Positions 61,609 to 64,000 of a DNA stretch of 64,000 nucleotides are shown here, one piece after another. The stretch covers positions 3,038,001 to 3,102,000 of the forward strand of contig NZ_JACCBJ010000001.1 of NCBI RefSeq assembly GCF_013408745.1, given 5' to 3'. The translations under genes and the position numbers were made by a program. This DNA is from Leifsonia soli. Lineage in GTDB: Bacteria; Actinomycetota; Actinomycetes; Actinomycetales; Microbacteriaceae. Under the pieces are notes generated by a model that was given only the letters and a program-made list of their open reading frames with translations, searched no databases and was not told where the DNA came from. How positions within the stretch are numbered: position 1 is the stretch's first letter; every line of letters starts with the position of its first letter.

Positions 61609-62265
61609 TCAGCCGAAGAGGGTGAGCGCCGCCCACTGCAGCAGGATGACGGTCTTGCCGTCGACGATCCGGCCGTCCGCGACCAGCTGGAGGGCCTCGT
61701 CGTAGCCGATGACGACGGGCTCGATCTCCTCGCCCTCCTCCTCGACGCCTCCGCCACCGGCGACGTCGGCGGGCACGTAGGGCGCGGCATAGAAATGCAC
61801 CCGCTCGGTGACCGACCCCGGGCTCATGTAGAGGTCGAAGAGGTGCGTCAGCTCGCCGATCCCCACGCCGAGCTCCTCGGCCGCCTCGCGACGGATGGCG
61901 TCCTCCGGTGAGTCGCCGTCGAGCAGACCGGCAGCCGACTCGATCAGCATCCCGTCGGAGTGCCCGTTGACGTAGGCCGGGAAGCGGAACTGCCGCGTCA
62001 GCAGGAGCGTGCGGCCGATCGGATCGTAGAGCAGCACGGTCGCGCCGTTGCCGCGGTCGTAGGTCTCGCGCGCCTGCGTCGTCCACTCGCCGTCGCGTCC
62101 GCGGTAGTCGAAGGTGGTGCGCCGGAGCACGTGCCAGCCGTCGGAGGTGACCTCGACGTCGCGCACGCGGACATCCGGGTTGCCGGAGAGGTCGAGGCCG
62201 GTCCGGTGCAGACCCGTGCGCCCTCGGCTGTCGGGCTGGTCGTGTCCGGGTCGTCGGTCGCTCAT
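61609..62265 (-). CDS. nudK: Nudix hydrolase, NudK-like (GDP-mannose type)
   Basis: 218 residues. The Nudix box is GLLDGDSPEDAIRREAAEELGV. The framework LLLTRQFRFPAYVNGHSDGMLIESAAGLLDGD and LYMSPGSVTERVHFYAA closely follows E. coli NudK, which cleaves GDP-mannose. The substrate is therefore probably a sugar nucleotide. TAGTCT is 7 nt before the ATG. Confidence 0.87.
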   Translation of the reverse strand: MSDRRPGHDQPDSRGRTGLHRTGLDLSGNPDVRVRDVEVTSDGWHVLRRTTFDYRGRDGEWTTQARETYDRGNGATVLLYDPIGRTLLLTRQFRFPAYVNGHSDGMLIESAAGLLDGDSPEDAIRREAAEELGVGIGELTHLFDLYMSPGSVTERVHFYAAPYVPADVAGGGGVEEEGEEIEPVVIGYDEALQLVADGRIVDGKTVILLQWAALTLFG

Positions 62266-62272
62266 GCTCTCG

Positions 62273-62278
62273 AGACTA
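62273..62278 (-). promoter_or_regulatory. -10 box of leaderless nudK gene
   Basis: TAGTCT, 7 nt (CGAGAGC), ATG. Confidence 0.5.
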
Positions 62279-62304
62279 CCGACCGCTCCGGCCGTGTCCG
62301 GGCG

Positions 62305-63345
62305 TCAGCGGTAGCGGCGGCGGAGCTCCCGCGCGGCCAGGATGTCCCCGGCGTGCGCCTCGCGCGCCTTCAGGACCGCCTTGTCCGACTTGAGCGGAAG
62401 CCGCAGCACGTCGTCCGCCTCGATGCCCGCGACGAGCTCCCGTGCGCGCTCGACCTCCGAGTCGAGCTCCGCGCCCAGCAGGAGCGCGTTGTTCGCGATC
62501 CAGATCCACAGCAGGAAGACGATGATGCCGGCGAGAGCCCCGTAGGTGCGGTCGTAGTTGCCGAAGGTGCCGACGTAGAAGGCGAACAGCGCCGAGGCGA
62601 TGCCGAGCACGACGATCGCGGCGAGCGAGCCGGGCGTCAGCCAGCGGAACCGCGGATGCTTCACGTTCGGCGTCGACGCGTAGAGCACAGCGAGGAGCAG
62701 CACGAGGACGATGACGACGATCGGCCAGCGGAGGATCGACCACGCCACCTGGAAGGCCTCGTCGAGCCCGATCAGGCTGCCCAGGAAGGATGCGATCGGG
62801 CCTGACACCACCAGCAGGAGGGCGAGCAGCGAGATCAGCACGAGGGTGAGCAGGGTGACACCCAGCTGGACGGGCCGGAGCACGAGCGCCGTGCGACCCT
62901 CCGGGACCCCGTACACACGGTTGAGAGCCCGGCCGAAACCGCCGACGTATCCCGACGCGGACCACACCGCGCCGACGATCCCGATGACGAGCGCCCAGCC
63001 CGTGGCGGGAGAGGACGCGAGGCTCTCGATCGGACCCTTCAGCACGTCGGTCATCCCGGGCGCCAGCTCGTTGACCATCCCGAACAGAGCGTCGATGCCC
63101 GCCTGGCTCTGGCCGACGATGCCCAGGATGCTCACGAGCGCCAGGAGCGCCGGGAACAGCGACAGCACGGCGAAGTACGTCAGGCCGGCGGCGAGGTCGG
63201 TGCACTGGTCGGTGGTGAAGCTGCGCATCGTCCGCTTGAGGATGAACCCCCAGGGCAGCCGATACCAGGGCAGGCTGCGGTGATCCTCGATCCGCCTGAC
63301 CGCCTTCGCCCGATCGCTCCCGACGCCGCCGTGGTCAGCCGGCAC
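62305..63345 (-). CDS. YihY/BrkB family membrane protein
   Basis: 346 residues from GTG 63345. Six membrane helices of the YihY/UPF0761 type: the hallmark CTDLAAGLTYFAVLSLFPALLALVSILG and YGVPEGRTALVLRPVQLG are present. Once called RNase BN by mistake; the actual function is unknown. It overlaps the upstream gene by 11 bp. Confidence 0.92.
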   Translation of the reverse strand: MPADHGGVGSDRAKAVRRIEDHRSLPWYRLPWGFILKRTMRSFTTDQCTDLAAGLTYFAVLSLFPALLALVSILGIVGQSQAGIDALFGMVNELAPGMTDVLKGPIESLASSPATGWALVIGIVGAVWSASGYVGGFGRALNRVYGVPEGRTALVLRPVQLGVTLLTLVLISLLALLLVVSGPIASFLGSLIGLDEAFQVAWSILRWPIVVIVLVLLLAVLYASTPNVKHPRFRWLTPGSLAAIVVLGIASALFAFYVGTFGNYDRTYGALAGIIVFLLWIWIANNALLLGAELDSEVERARELVAGIEADDVLRLPLKSDKAVLKAREAHAGDILAARELRRRYR

Positions 63346-63613
63346 GCCCGCGTCTCCGCAGCAGGAGGGCGGCGATCCCGGCCGCGGTCCCGGTCAGAGC
63401 CAGGAAGAGACCGGCGAAGAAGGCGGGGTGCGACCGGATCTGCACACGGATGTTGAAGGTGGCGAAGAGGTCGTCGAGCGTGCTCGCGAGCTCCTCCCTG
63501 GTCACCTCGAGGTCGAGTTTGAGCGAATTGATGCCCGCGCCCTTGGGCAGCGGCGCGCGTCCGGCAGGGCGCTGTCCCTGGCGGCTCACCGATGGGGTGG
63601 TGTCCGAGGTCAC
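63335..63613 (-). CDS. DUF3618 membrane protein
   Basis: 92 residues from GTG 63613. The core LKLDLEVTREELASTLDDL is the DUF3618 signature, followed by one membrane helix (FFAGLFLALTGTAAGIAALLL) with a basic end. It occurs with YihY and holin-like genes in many Actinobacteria. Function unknown. Confidence 0.88.
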   Translation of the reverse strand: MTSDTTPSVSRQGQRPAGRAPLPKGAGINSLKLDLEVTREELASTLDDLFATFNIRVQIRSHPAFFAGLFLALTGTAAGIAALLLRRRGRAG

Positions 63614-64000
63614 GGCTGCTCTCCCTTCAGTGCTTTGGCGTCGGCGCTCAGTTCGCTGCCCAGATCGTCCGGCACCGGCGGCACGCCCTTCTTGAGGCTG
63701 CGCCACCCGATGAGGCCGAGGACGACGCCGATCAGGAGCAGGATGGCCGCGACGATGAGTGCCGCCAGCCACGCGGGGAGGATGAGCGCGAAGCCGAGGA
63801 CGGCTGTGGTCACCAGAACGGCGAACGCGAAGAACAGGAACAGCAGGGCTCCGACGAGCAGGCCGGCGCCGATCCCGGCCGCCTTCGCCTTGGCGGCCAT
63901 CTCCGCCTTGAAGAGGGCGATCTCCGACGCGACGAGGCGGCGCAGCTGGGCGACGAGATCCTTCGTCAGCTCAGGGAGCGGACGGAGTCCGCGGGTGGTG
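63610..64000 (-). CDS. Phage-holin-3_6-family membrane protein (5' end outside window)
   Basis: The frame runs off the window's right edge; an inner ATG at 63900 is not the true start because the frame continues with ELTKDLVAQLRRLVASEIALFKAEM. Two membrane helices follow (about LLVGALLFLFFAFAVLVTTAVL and LAALIVAAILLLIGVVLGLIGW). This is the actinobacterial holin superfamily III, PF07332-like, most of whose members are chromosomal envelope proteins, not phage genes. It overlaps DUF3618 by 4 bp. Confidence 0.88.
   Translation of the reverse strand, partial: TTRGLRPLPELTKDLVAQLRRLVASEIALFKAEMAAKAKAAGIGAGLLVGALLFLFFAFAVLVTTAVLGFALILPAWLAALIVAAILLLIGVVLGLIGWRSLKKGVPPVPDDLGSELSADAKALKGEQP

Noticed and set aside
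63610..64000. Holin-like gene as evidence of a prophage
   Set aside because: The family is mostly chromosomal in Actinobacteria, and no phage structural, lysin or integrase gene is near.

Overview
The window is about 70% GC and densely packed, with many 4-bp ATGA/GTGA overlaps between neighbouring genes. The order gyrA - DUF3566 - tRNA-Ile - tRNA-Ala - cyclophilin - rhomboid - crgA - class E sortase - glutamine amidotransferase - pknB-pknA-pbpA-rodA-pstP-fhaB-fhaA is the origin-proximal arrangement of Actinobacteria. Together with a CrgA, PASTA kinases, a MarP-type protease, DUF6458 and a class E sortase it points to Microbacteriaceae, probably Leifsonia or a close relative. This placement is inferred from gene order and protein families; no 16S rRNA gene is present. 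No CRISPR array, insertion sequence, integrase or prophage was seen.

Layout. 1-17.6 kb is conserved core: the 3' end of gyrA, two tRNAs, an Lrp regulator, rhodanese, an Fpg/Nei glycosylase, a Nudix hydrolase, cyclophilin and rhomboid. A 160-bp cluster of DnaA-box-like motifs follows, then crgA, the sortase and the seven-gene cell-wall/Ser-Thr phosphorylation operon on the minus strand. After tRNA-Leu (17.8 kb) the accessory region begins. It holds a double-headed TetR regulator with an MFS transporter and a GH3 glycosidase (18-22.4 kb), an I36-like secreted protein opposite an ECF sigma/anti-sigma pair (22.4-24.2 kb), and a PucR-type activator with an alcohol dehydrogenase and an APC permease (24.4-28.5 kb).

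28.5-33 kb carries a flavinylation/electron-transfer set: two-component system, ApbE flavin transferase, FMN-binding lipid-side protein and ferric-reductase-like membrane flavoprotein. 35.5-37.7 kb has an EAL and a GAF-GGDEF protein for c-di-GMP. 38.7 kb encodes a secreted metallophosphatase. 41.7-43.2 kb has MerR and OhrR regulators with clear operators. 44.2-49.5 kb is a ROK-controlled ribose/galactose-type sugar ABC importer.

50.2-51.3 kb is a lower-GC islet with a DUF3800 gene. AzlCD and a TetR/MFS efflux pair with twin perfect operators follow, then a MarP-like protease, a CopC-like protein, a NarL-type two-component system, a secreted M15-like protein, NudK, YihY and the start of a holin-like membrane protein cluster.

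A recurring feature is a -10 hexamer (usually TANNNT) placed exactly 6 or 7 nt before the start codon, the signature of leaderless mRNAs. It is found at about 14 genes here, about half of them transcription regulators.
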